A stretch of 64,000 nt of DNA from Bacteroidota bacterium. GTDB taxonomy: Bacteria; Bacteroidota; Bacteroidia; Flavobacteriales_D; Crocinitomicaceae. The stretch spans positions 1 to 64,000 of the forward strand of contig JASBTZ010000013.1 in the NCBI GenBank assembly GCA_030148165.1. Direction: 5' to 3'. The position numbers and the translations under genes are program-made. Below are positions 9,725 to 18,721 of this stretch, in pieces. How positions within the stretch are numbered: the stretch's first letter is position 1; every line of letters starts with the position of its first letter. The notes under the pieces were generated by a model. That model did not search any database. It saw only the letters and a list, made by a program, of their open reading frames with translations, and was not told where the DNA came from.

Positions 9725-10684
9725 TTAAACTTTAATTCTGCGTTGAATGATAAATAATGAGATTAACCCAAGTACGACGATCAGTAATGTTTGGATCACC
9801 CATACAAATATACCATAAGCAGCGAAATCAATTTCGTATAGGAAAAGTACCTGCGTTACCCAGGCCGGATATGCACCTAGTCCTCCGGGTAATATGGCAA
9901 TGGCAGCAGCGCCAACGATGAATGCCCCGAATACACACTCGATGGGCATATTTTTCGTTTCCTGAAAAGCCTGAGCTGCAACCCAGATCATACCAACGTA
10001 ACAAACCCAAATAAAAATAGTGTGAAGGAGAAAGGCCCATTTCTTTTTCATGGTCCAGATCGATTTCAACCCTTCCAAGAAGCCTTTAATCTTGTCATTC
10101 AGGAATTTTCGAATCTTTTCTACTTTAATGTATAAGACTAATCCGACAGCTCCCATCACAATTCCCGCTCCTCCAATTATCCAGATCCAATTAAATCCGG
10201 ACTGGTCGTTCGTTTCCGTAATTTCTTTGAATTGGTCTGTATTGATCTGCAAATAACCCGAAATAAGAAAAACAAGACCAAGCATGAGCACATCAATAAC
10301 TCTTTCAATGATTATCGTGGCAAATCCTTTCTCAAATGGAACATCTTCAGCGGAGGCTAGTAATCCTGCTCGGGCAACTTCACCTGAACGCGGAACTGTA
10401 TAATTAATAATGTAACCCGACATGACGGAGTAAAATGAACTGCTGAATCGTGGTTTGTAACCCAGCGGTTCGAGAAGGAATAACCAGCGATAAGCTCTGC
10501 TCATGTGACTCAGAACGGCAAGTAAAAGGCTCAAAATCACCCAAAAGTAATTCGCTTCAAAAATGGCGTTGTAGGTCTGATCGACATCCTTCTGAGTAAG
10601 CCCACTGATAAAATACCATGTCAGGTACACACCGATACCGGCAGGTATAATAATCTTTAATGACTTAATGATCTGTCCTTTCAA
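9725..10684 (-). CDS. Lysylphosphatidylglycerol synthase TM-region / UPF0104 flippase-like membrane protein
   Basis: Multi-TM; RAYRWLFLLEPLGYKPRFSSSFYSVMSGYIINYTVPRSGEVARAGLLA; LPGGLGAYPAWV. Confidence 0.85.
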   Translation of the reverse strand: MKGQIIKSLKIIIPAGIGVYLTWYFISGLTQKDVDQTYNAIFEANYFWVILSLLLAVLSHMSRAYRWLFLLEPLGYKPRFSSSFYSVMSGYIINYTVPRSGEVARAGLLASAEDVPFEKGFATIIIERVIDVLMLGLVFLISGYLQINTDQFKEITETNDQSGFNWIWIIGGAGIVMGAVGLVLYIKVEKIRKFLNDKIKGFLEGLKSIWTMKKKWAFLLHTIFIWVCYVGMIWVAAQAFQETKNMPIECVFGAFIVGAAAIAILPGGLGAYPAWVTQVLFLYEIDFAAYGIFVWVIQTLLIVVLGLISLFIIQRRIKV

Positions 10685-10686
10685 AC

Positions 10687-11037
10687 TCAGTCTAAACGGT
10701 TAGTGCTCTCATTTGGAAATACAAGAGTTGGTTTGAATGTTTTCGCTTCTTCAAAATCCATAAACCCATAGCCAATAATAATGACAATATCTCCCACTGA
10801 AACGCGTCTTGCGGCCGGTCCATTCATGCATATCTCTCCGGATCCTCTCTCTCCTTTTATTACATAAGTCTCCAACCGCTCTCCATTATTGATGTTCACT
10901 ATTTGGACGCGTTCACCTTCAATAATATTGGCCGCTTCCATAAGATCCTCATCAATTGTAATACTTCCAATATAATTGAGGTCCGCTTGTGTTATTCGAA
11001 CCCGATGAAGTTTTGATTTAACTACTTGTACTAACAT
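10687..11037 (-). CDS. panD: Aspartate 1-decarboxylase
   Basis: [33 protein letters not shown] with GS self-cleavage site; [20 protein letters not shown]. Confidence 0.95.
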   Translation of the reverse strand: MLVQVVKSKLHRVRITQADLNYIGSITIDEDLMEAANIIEGERVQIVNINNGERLETYVIKGERGSGEICMNGPAARRVSVGDIVIIIGYGFMDFEEAKTFKPTLVFPNESTNRLD

Positions 11038-11087
11038 CTTACCAATGATTGCTTCGCAAATTTACGGTATTATTCGCAAATGCAAGG

Positions 11088-11933
11088 CTATGTAAGTTGC
11101 ATATTATCGATGAGCCGGACCCCATTGCAAAACGCGGCAATGCATGCGCGTGCGCCCGGCACCCATTCGTTCAGGAAACGCAATGTGTGAGGATGTACGA
11201 TTTCGAAGTATTCAAGCTCTAAAGTGGAATTTTCGAAATTTCGCTTAACCATTTCCTTGATTTCGCTAATTGAATGATCTTTTGCAAGTTCCTTTGCTTT
11301 TGAAAGTGAGTTATAGATGACAAGTGCGTCTTGTTTATCCTTCTCACTTAACCTGAAATTACGGCTACTACTGGCTAAACCCGAATTTTCTCTAATAATA
11401 TCACAACCCACTACTTCTTTCTCTAAACCGCATTTTTCGACCATGAACCTCATTATAGCAAGTTGTTGATAATCCTTTTCGCCAAAATAAGCTCTTGTGG
11501 GATGTAAGATTTCATAGAATCGATAGATAACATCTACCACACCTTGAAAATGGCCAGGTCGAAATTCCCCTTCCATCGTTGTTGCTAATTCGCCGAGATC
11601 GATATTTACAGACGTGAAATCCTTCGGATAGACATCATCTACTTCGGGTATAAAAACAATTACCTGACTGCCGTAATGGTCAAGCAGAGCAAGGTCTTCC
11701 TCTATTTTTCGAGGGTATTTCTCTAAATCCTCCGGATTGTTGAATTGTTTCGGATTAACAAAGATGCTCAGCACCGTAATGTCATTCTCCTCGTTCGATC
11801 GGTCGATCAGAGATAAATGCCCATGATGCAACGCTCCCATTGTCGGAACAAAACCAATATTTTGATCCTGGAATTCCGATTGAAGAAAATTCTTTATCGA
11901 ATTTGCTGAATAAAACGTCTTTAATTTACCCAT
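11088..11933 (-). CDS. panC: Pantothenate synthetase (pantoate--beta-alanine ligase)
   Basis: GFVPTMGALHHGHLSLI, FVNPKQF, YFGEKDYQQL; start at MGKLKTF (11933), as the ORF-track start 11957 overlaps a TAGTTTTG box. Confidence 0.94.
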   Translation of the reverse strand: MGKLKTFYSANSIKNFLQSEFQDQNIGFVPTMGALHHGHLSLIDRSNEENDITVLSIFVNPKQFNNPEDLEKYPRKIEEDLALLDHYGSQVIVFIPEVDDVYPKDFTSVNIDLGELATTMEGEFRPGHFQGVVDVIYRFYEILHPTRAYFGEKDYQQLAIMRFMVEKCGLEKEVVGCDIIRENSGLASSSRNFRLSEKDKQDALVIYNSLSKAKELAKDHSISEIKEMVKRNFENSTLELEYFEIVHPHTLRFLNEWVPGARACIAAFCNGVRLIDNMQLT

Positions 11934-11954
11934 TTCTCCCCGAGTAGAAAGGCA

Positions 11955-11962
11955 CAAAACTA
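11955..11962 (-). promoter_or_regulatory. -7 box TAGTTTTG upstream of panC
   Basis: Minus-strand TAGTTTTG 21 nt before the ATG at 11933. Confidence 0.45.
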
Positions 11963-11968
11963 TCCGTT

Positions 11969-12003
11969 TTTGTTGAAGTTCCGCTTTTTTTTCTATATTT
12001 TTG
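11969..12003 (+). promoter_or_regulatory. Promoter TTTG-N23-TATTTTTG
   Basis: TTTG 11969-11972 and TATTTTTG 11996-12003; 25 nt before ATG 12029. Confidence 0.5.
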
Positions 12004-12028
12004 TAAGGTTAAAATCAATTCACATTTC

Positions 12029-12850
12029 ATGGATAAAAAGAAAGTACTATTTATCTCGCAAGAGGTAGCACCTTTTTTGCCAAAATCTGAAATAGCAACG
12101 TCTATTCGAAATTTAGCTCAGGGGATTCAAGAAGGAGGAAAAGAAATTCGTGTGTTCATGCCTAGATTCGGCGTGATCAATGAAAGAAGACATCAATTGC
12201 ACGAGGTGATACGCTTATCAGGTATGAACATGATCATCGATGATAACGATCATCCGTTAATCATAAAAGTGGCATCTATTTCTGCAGCAAGAATGCAGGT
12301 GTATTTCATTGACAATGAAGAATACTTCAAACGAAAAGCTGTTGTAACGGATGACAAAGACAATGAATTCGAGGATAACGACGAAAGAAGTATGTTCTTT
12401 TGCCGTGGAGTTCTTGAAACAGTAAAGAAACTCGGATGGCAGCCTGATGTTATTCACTGTAATGGATGGATGACATCTTTGATGCCTCTTTATATTAAAG
12501 AACTCTATAAAGACGACCCACATTTCGAAAACACGAAAGTGGTTTATAATATGTTCGACAAAGGCTTTAACACAAATTGGGATGATCGATTTAGTGAAAA
12601 ACTTAAATTTGATGGCTTCTCTGAAGAGGTGGTAAAAGACTTTGAACAGGTAGATTATAAAAGCTTAAGTGAAGCTATTGTGAAATATGTTGACGGTCTG
12701 AGCGTTGGAAGTGAAGAACTAAGCGATGATCTACGTGCTGTATTCGACGGTGCTGACTGTCCAAAACTGGACTTTGTTGCCGAAGAAAGTCACACTAAAG
12801 AGGTCTCGGAATTTTTAGACAAGATAATTGAAGCAGAAGTTTTTATATAA
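12029..12850 (+). CDS. Glycogen/starch synthase N-terminal (GT5 catalytic) domain-only protein
   Basis: MDKKKVLFISQEVAPFLPKSEIATSIRNLAQGIQEGGKEIRVFMPRFG..., PDVIHCNGWMTSLMPLYIK; only 273 aa, no C-terminal Rossmann lobe. Confidence 0.85.
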   Translation: MDKKKVLFISQEVAPFLPKSEIATSIRNLAQGIQEGGKEIRVFMPRFGVINERRHQLHEVIRLSGMNMIIDDNDHPLIIKVASISAARMQVYFIDNEEYFKRKAVVTDDKDNEFEDNDERSMFFCRGVLETVKKLGWQPDVIHCNGWMTSLMPLYIKELYKDDPHFENTKVVYNMFDKGFNTNWDDRFSEKLKFDGFSEEVVKDFEQVDYKSLSEAIVKYVDGLSVGSEELSDDLRAVFDGADCPKLDFVAEESHTKEVSEFLDKIIEAEVFI

Positions 12851-12854
12851 AAGA

Positions 12855-14168
12855 ATGCTAAACAAACCAACTATGTGGCGGAAAGGTTTATTTCTTTCCG
12901 CTACTTTTTTATTAGCTGTTTTGGTCCTTCCGGCCTGCAAAAAGAAAGAAACTCAGATAGGTGGCAATACCATCGATCAGTCCGAATTATTAAACTCAGG
13001 AGGAATAGACACGTTTTCGTTGACCACCTTCACCATCGAAATAGACTCGGTTGTAACAGACAATGCGGCATATGGAATGCTTGGGTCATATCATGATCCG
13101 GTATTTGGAACCATGAGCGCAGAGATTTACACGCAGTTTAGATTATCCGGATTGAGCCCGAATTTCGGAACGGATCCTATCGTGATCGATTCATTTGTGG
13201 TAGGCCTGGTTTACGCTAATTATTACGGCGAAGTCGGTAATCAGACTTTCGAAGCATATGAAATTAACGATGTCAATGGACTTTCAATGGATACTGCCTA
13301 TTACAACACCTCATCCCTGGCAACTACGGGAACCAATCTCGTTCCGCCTGGTATGGAAGTAATTAATGCGGATCCTGCAGAAGTCACTGTAATAGGTGGA
13401 GACACGGTGGGCTCCCAACTCAGAATTCATTTGGATACGGCATTGGCAAGAACGATGATTGATGAAGCAATCATGAATTCAACTACGTTCGAAAGCAATG
13501 AAAACTTTGTGGATTACTTTAAAGGTCTTCACATTAAGACAATGAATGGGTTCCAGGCTTCAGGAGAAGGGGCAATCTTTTATTTTGACCTGAACGATGC
13601 TTCGTCAAAAATGACTATTTACTATACTCAAAATGGTGATCAGAAAGCCTTTGATTTCTTAATTAATTCACAATGTGTCGATTTCAATCATGTTGAAGTA
13701 GATTATACCATGACGGATGTTGAAAATGTAATTGCAGACACCGTTTCGGGTCAGGATCAGTTTTATGCACAGGCCTTTAAAAGTAGAGCGGTAGTAAGGA
13801 TCCCTGGATTGGATAAAATTCCCGCAAATGCTGTCATACACAAAGCATTATTGGAATTGCCTGTACAATATCAAACAGGAACGGCATATGATCCGGGTGG
13901 CGTATTGACAACTGTTGTTAGAGACCAGGAAGAAAGTGAATTATTCTATGCCATTGCTCCTATTTCTTCTTATGATGACTATAGAAAGAGTTTTATCGTG
14001 GATCTTCGTGGTCAGGTTCAGAACATTATTAATGGCACTACAACTAACGACGATATCATTTTATACCCGAGTCTTTTTATTTCTTCAGCGAGCAGAATTA
14101 TATTCAATGGTCCAGATACCGGTAATAAAGCCAAACCAATACTTACAATCATTTATACTGAATTTTAA
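12855..14168 (+). CDS. DUF4270-type lipoprotein
   Basis: Lipobox-like LLAVLVLPACKKKE; SLTTFTIEIDSVVTDNAAYGMLGSYHDPVFGTMSAEIYTQFRL typical of DUF4270; follows the GT5-like gene. Confidence 0.82.
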   Translation: MLNKPTMWRKGLFLSATFLLAVLVLPACKKKETQIGGNTIDQSELLNSGGIDTFSLTTFTIEIDSVVTDNAAYGMLGSYHDPVFGTMSAEIYTQFRLSGLSPNFGTDPIVIDSFVVGLVYANYYGEVGNQTFEAYEINDVNGLSMDTAYYNTSSLATTGTNLVPPGMEVINADPAEVTVIGGDTVGSQLRIHLDTALARTMIDEAIMNSTTFESNENFVDYFKGLHIKTMNGFQASGEGAIFYFDLNDASSKMTIYYTQNGDQKAFDFLINSQCVDFNHVEVDYTMTDVENVIADTVSGQDQFYAQAFKSRAVVRIPGLDKIPANAVIHKALLELPVQYQTGTAYDPGGVLTTVVRDQEESELFYAIAPISSYDDYRKSFIVDLRGQVQNIINGTTTNDDIILYPSLFISSASRIIFNGPDTGNKAKPILTIIYTEF

Positions 14169-14174
14169 AGCCTT

Positions 14175-16019
14175 ATGTGTGGAATAGTAGGATATATTGG
14201 AGATAAGGATGCTTATCCTATTCTAATAAAAGGATTAAAAAGACTTGAGTATCGAGGATATGACAGTGCAGGTGTAGCTCTGTTGAGCAACAATAGAATC
14301 AATGTGTATAAAAAACAAGGTAAGGTAGCCAATCTCGAAGATCACGCAACGGATAAGGACACTTCCGGCAACGTTGGTATCGGTCATACACGTTGGGCCA
14401 CGCATGGTGCTCCAAATGATGTTAATGCTCACCCTCACTATTCAGAATCAGAAAATATTGCACTAATCCATAATGGTATCATTGAAAACTACGACTCTAT
14501 TAAACAAGAGTTGATTAATAAGGGCTATTCATTTAAAAGTGATACTGACACGGAAGTACTCTGTTTTTTAATCGATGATATCCAGAAGAATACTGGAGTT
14601 AACATCGGAGAAAGTGTCCGACTGGCTTTGCATCACGTTGTTGGGGCTTATGCCCTGGTTGTGATGTCAAAAGACGATCCGGGAACCTTGATAGCAGCTC
14701 GTAAAAGTAGTCCGTTAGTTGTCGGTCTCGGAAAAGACGGAGACTATTACCTGGCTTCAGATGCGACGCCAATTGTAGAGTATACCAAAAAGGTGGTTTA
14801 TCTGGATGACGAAGAGATCGCTGTGGTTAGACCGGGCGAAGAGCTTAAGATTTATGGTATCGACGACATCGAAAAAACACCTTATATCCAGGAATTGGAG
14901 TTACACCTTGAAGAGCTTGAAAAAGGCGGCTATGATCATTTCATGCTGAAGGAGATTCATGAACAACCCAGATCAATTCGGGATTGCTTCAGAGGTCGAT
15001 TGAACACCGATAGTGGCTGGGTATCACTCGGAGGTATTAAAGAATATGAAAATAAGATAGCCAATGCCGACAGGATCATAATGGTGGCTTGTGGAACATC
15101 CTGGCATGCCGCATTAGTCGGTGAATATTTATTTGAAGATTTGGCGAGAATAAATGTTGAAGTAGAATACGCTAGTGAATTCCGTTATCGTAATCCTATC
15201 ATTACTGAAAATGATGTGGTCATTGCCATCTCTCAGTCAGGTGAAACAGCGGACACCCTGGCTGCATTGGAATTAGCCAAATCAAAAGGAGCTACAATAC
15301 TTGGTATTTGCAACGTAGTCGGATCGTCTATCTCAAGGGTTACTGATGCCGGTTCTTATACGCACGCTGGACCTGAAATTGGTGTTGCTTCAACAAAAGC
15401 GTTCACCGCTCAGGTAACCGTTCTAACACTCATGGCTTTAGCACTTGCCCACAAAAAGGGTACACTGAGTGAAACTAAGTTCAGAACTTTGTTGTCTGAA
15501 TTAGAAGCTATTCCTGAAAAAGTGCAGAAAGTGCTTGATGAAAATGATAAGATCGAATTTATTTCAGGACAGTATAAAGATGCTACAAATGCACTCTATC
15601 TTGGAAGAGGAAACTCATTCCCTGTTGCATTGGAAGGAGCGTTGAAACTAAAAGAGATTTCTTATATCCACGCGGAGGGATACCCTGCTGCAGAAATGAA
15701 GCACGGACCTATTGCTTTAATCGACGAAGAGATGCCTGTTTTTGTTATTGCAACAAAAGGAACTTCGTATGAAAAAGTTGTTTCCAACATTCAGGAGGTG
15801 AAAGCTCGTAAGGGTAAGATCATAGCCATTGTGACAGAAGGAGATACGCAAGTGGCTGAATTAGCTGACCATGTCATCGAAATTCCTGAAACAGACGAAC
15901 ATCTCGTACCTTTACTAGCAACGATTCCATTGCAACTACTTTCGTATCATATAGCTGTTATGAGAGGCTGCAATGTCGATCAACCACGTAACCTTGCCAA
16001 ATCTGTAACGGTTGAGTAA
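14175..16019 (+). CDS. glmS: Glutamine--fructose-6-phosphate aminotransferase (isomerizing)
   Basis: MCGIVGYIGDKDAYPILIKGLKRLEYRGYDSAGVAL; SIS domains; C-term LAKSVTVE. Confidence 0.98.
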   Translation: MCGIVGYIGDKDAYPILIKGLKRLEYRGYDSAGVALLSNNRINVYKKQGKVANLEDHATDKDTSGNVGIGHTRWATHGAPNDVNAHPHYSESENIALIHNGIIENYDSIKQELINKGYSFKSDTDTEVLCFLIDDIQKNTGVNIGESVRLALHHVVGAYALVVMSKDDPGTLIAARKSSPLVVGLGKDGDYYLASDATPIVEYTKKVVYLDDEEIAVVRPGEELKIYGIDDIEKTPYIQELELHLEELEKGGYDHFMLKEIHEQPRSIRDCFRGRLNTDSGWVSLGGIKEYENKIANADRIIMVACGTSWHAALVGEYLFEDLARINVEVEYASEFRYRNPIITENDVVIAISQSGETADTLAALELAKSKGATILGICNVVGSSISRVTDAGSYTHAGPEIGVASTKAFTAQVTVLTLMALALAHKKGTLSETKFRTLLSELEAIPEKVQKVLDENDKIEFISGQYKDATNALYLGRGNSFPVALEGALKLKEISYIHAEGYPAAEMKHGPIALIDEEMPVFVIATKGTSYEKVVSNIQEVKARKGKIIAIVTEGDTQVAELADHVIEIPETDEHLVPLLATIPLQLLSYHIAVMRGCNVDQPRNLAKSVTVE

Positions 16020-16365
16020 GACTATCAGTCTCAACGATAAGAACAAAGACTTCTTCCACAGTGTGTACGAAGTCGTGAGACTTATTCCGAAAGGTAGAGT
16101 TACCTCATACGGCGCCATTGCAAAATATTTGGGTTCTGCCCGTTCCAGCCGAATGGTCGGATGGGCTATGAATAATGCACACGATCTAAATGACGTCCCC
16201 GCACATAGGGTAGTAAATAGAAATGGATTGTTAACTGGCAAAATGCATTTCAGCACTCCATTAACCATGGAAAACCTTCTCAAAGAAGAAGGGGTTGTTG
16301 TGTTGAATGATCAGATTGTAAACTTCGCTCAAGTTTACTGGGATCCAAACCGTGAATTATTGTAA
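16012..16365 (+). CDS. MGMT-family alkyltransferase-like (Atl) protein with PAHRV in place of PCHRV
   Basis: VYEVVRLIPKGRVTSYGAIAKYLGSARSSRMVGWAMNNA...VPAHRVVNRNGLLTGK; TTG start overlapping glmS by 8 bp. Confidence 0.88.
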   Translation: MSKTISLNDKNKDFFHSVYEVVRLIPKGRVTSYGAIAKYLGSARSSRMVGWAMNNAHDLNDVPAHRVVNRNGLLTGKMHFSTPLTMENLLKEEGVVVLNDQIVNFAQVYWDPNRELL

Positions 16366-16617
16366 TTCACCAAAAATTTCCATTAGGAATGTATCTTCAT
16401 TCCCTGACAATTTTGCCAAAAAGAAAATTTGTTGTTCAATTTCGCGAATTTCGCTTACCAGATGTTGATCCGGCGAAGAAAAATTACTTTCTTCAATAAG
16501 CGTCATTTGCTCCTTCAACTCTTTCGCCTCCTCAAGGCGTTCCTGATATTCGGATGTACACGAAGTCATGTTCAGTCCGAAAAATAGTAGTAGTACACTA
16601 AAGGTCAAAAACTTCAT
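16357..16617 (-). CDS. Small putative lipoprotein
   Basis: MKFLTFSVLLLFFGLNMTSCTSEYQERLEEAKEL: signal peptide plus lipobox-like Cys. Confidence 0.65.
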   Translation of the reverse strand: MKFLTFSVLLLFFGLNMTSCTSEYQERLEEAKELKEQMTLIEESNFSSPDQHLVSEIREIEQQIFFLAKLSGNEDTFLMEIFGELQ

Positions 16618-16703
16618 AGATGCAAAGTAACGACACTATGTTGGATGTCGCAAATAATGTGATAATAACTACGCGATAAATATTCAATAGGTTACACGAA
16701 ATA

Positions 16704-16757
16704 TTCGATGGATCATCGAAAATCGCTTTTTAAGCCCGAAATACCGCTAAAAGCGAT
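16704..16757. promoter_or_regulatory. Two adjacent inverted repeats in an intergenic region (putative regulatory elements)
   Basis: TTCGATG-gat-CATCGAA (16704-16720) followed by ATCGCTTTT-N18-AAAAGCGAT (16722-16757), just upstream of ATG 16778. Confidence 0.4.
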
Positions 16758-16777
16758 AAAGATCTTAAATTCGTAAC

Positions 16778-17791
16778 ATGAATATTGTGACAGGTGGAAC
16801 AGGATTATTAGGCTCACACTTACTCTTTGAGCTTAGCCAGTCTGAGCTGCCTATTAAAGCCATGTATCGTAAAAAAAGTCGGATTGATCTGGTTAAAGCA
16901 GTATTCCAATACTATGACCCGGATAACGGCGATTCAAAATTTCAAAAGATCCAATGGGTAAAAGGAGATATCCTCGACATCCCCTTTCTAGAAGACTTTA
17001 TTGAAGAAGGGTCTACTGTTTATCATTGTGCTGCTTTGGTTTCTTTCAATCGCAAGGATTTTAACGAGTTGTTAGCTATGAACAAAACGGGTACAGAAAA
17101 TATCGTAAATATCTGTTTGTCCCAAAATGCAAAGAAACTTTGCTATGCCAGTTCAACTGCAGCTGTCGTAGGTGACAATACGATTCAGGTCAATGAAAAA
17201 CTTCAATGGAAAAAAACACCGGAAACAAGTTGTTATTCGATATCTAAATATGCCGCTGAACGAGAGGTTTGGAGAGGAATGGAAGAAGGTCTTGATGCCG
17301 TAATTGTTAACCCCTGTGTGATATTGGGCGCCGGGGATTGGAATGAAAGCTCGTTAACAATATTCAAGACGGTGAGTAAGGGACGGTCTTTTTATCCTCC
17401 CGGTTCAAATGCAACCGTTGACGCACGAGATGTTGCAACGATCATGGTAGAGTTGGTTAAAAAGGATATTAGCAACGAACGATTTCTGTGTATCGGATCA
17501 AATCAAAGTTTTAAAGAGCTCATCACAGAGATAGCTGATCAATTAAACGTCAGAAAACCTTCAAAAGTGATCAGTAGATGGCAGGCGAATTTGGTGCGCG
17601 CATTGCTGTCATTTGCTTCGTTATTTACCGGAAAGCGGCCGGCGATGACAAAAGAAACGGTCACCAGTCTGTTTAGTGATAAGCAATACAATAATCAAAA
17701 AATTGTTCAGACCCTTGATTATTCGTTTTATTCACTCAATGAGCAGGTTGAAAATGCTGTTCGCGGTCAAATTCAATCAAAGAATTCGTAA
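16778..17791 (+). CDS. NAD-dependent epimerase/dehydratase family protein
   Basis: MNIVTGGTGLLGSHLLFEL nucleotide-binding motif; YSISKYAAE (YxxxK). Confidence 0.93.
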   Translation: MNIVTGGTGLLGSHLLFELSQSELPIKAMYRKKSRIDLVKAVFQYYDPDNGDSKFQKIQWVKGDILDIPFLEDFIEEGSTVYHCAALVSFNRKDFNELLAMNKTGTENIVNICLSQNAKKLCYASSTAAVVGDNTIQVNEKLQWKKTPETSCYSISKYAAEREVWRGMEEGLDAVIVNPCVILGAGDWNESSLTIFKTVSKGRSFYPPGSNATVDARDVATIMVELVKKDISNERFLCIGSNQSFKELITEIADQLNVRKPSKVISRWQANLVRALLSFASLFTGKRPAMTKETVTSLFSDKQYNNQKIVQTLDYSFYSLNEQVENAVRGQIQSKNS

Positions 17792-18675
17792 TCAAAGAAG
17801 CGAAGGATCATCATGAAATTAGTGCTCACCTGACGAGTAATAACCGTTGCCAGTAATTTCGACTTACTGTTATAGATGATCTGATAATCCGTAATAAATT
17901 CTCCATTCTTATACAGGTGCTTTTCAATCAGATTTCCGTAATCATCATATTCGAACAACCATTCTTCTAAATATCCTTCGGAGCGATTGCTTGATTTTCT
18001 GACTGCTCCCAATAAGCCCTTTTCATTATACTCATATTGGTAGGTATAAACCTTAGAGGTCATTTTTATTCGTTCAATGCGCTCTACCAAATAACCATCT
18101 TCATTATAATACATGATCTCCTCGAGGTATGGGAGATCGTAATTGTTGAACTTCGTTCGTTTTGTCTGACCATCATAGATCGAGTATTCAAATCGCTCGT
18201 TGTTGAAGGCTAAGGTCTTTGTTATATTACCCATGCTGTCAATCACTTCACGTACAATCTCTTCACGTATGACTCTGTCCGTGGAATCATAATGATAAAT
18301 AGTAGTTAGATAACCTTCCTGGTCCGTTTTCCTGTGTTTGATCAGCTGATTATTATCATTGTAATAATATTTGTTCCAGGTAGTATCAATGGTGCCATCA
18401 TCTTGTCTCGTCTCAAAAGTTGCTATTAACTGGCCCTTCCTGTTGAACTCATAGGCATAATTGTATTCCGTTGTTTGCATAGGTTCGTCGCGTTTCTTGT
18501 AGACATAAGTCCCTTTGAGCTTTTTAAGTTTGTTTTCCTTTACAAAATCAGCGTTAAAGAAGGGTTTGTCGGTGAATGCATAACCCATCCGGTTATCCAG
18601 CACCTGGCTATAGGAACATATGGAAATAAAAAATATACTGATCAGAATAAATCTCACGATACAAAAAAAATGCAA
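17773..18675 (-). CDS. Hypothetical secreted protein with YD/RHS-like short repeats
   Basis: Signal peptide; repeated Y-x-Y-N-E-x-G-L-L / YNDNNQLIKHR-like motifs. Confidence 0.65.
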   Translation of the reverse strand: MHFFCIVRFILISIFFISICSYSQVLDNRMGYAFTDKPFFNADFVKENKLKKLKGTYVYKKRDEPMQTTEYNYAYEFNRKGQLIATFETRQDDGTIDTTWNKYYYNDNNQLIKHRKTDQEGYLTTIYHYDSTDRVIREEIVREVIDSMGNITKTLAFNNERFEYSIYDGQTKRTKFNNYDLPYLEEIMYYNEDGYLVERIERIKMTSKVYTYQYEYNEKGLLGAVRKSSNRSEGYLEEWLFEYDDYGNLIEKHLYKNGEFITDYQIIYNSKSKLLATVITRQVSTNFMMILRFFDYEFFD

Positions 18676-18721
18676 TTTTAGATTGTCACTTCACTAACGA
18701 AGGAAATGTTATTAAAAGTCT

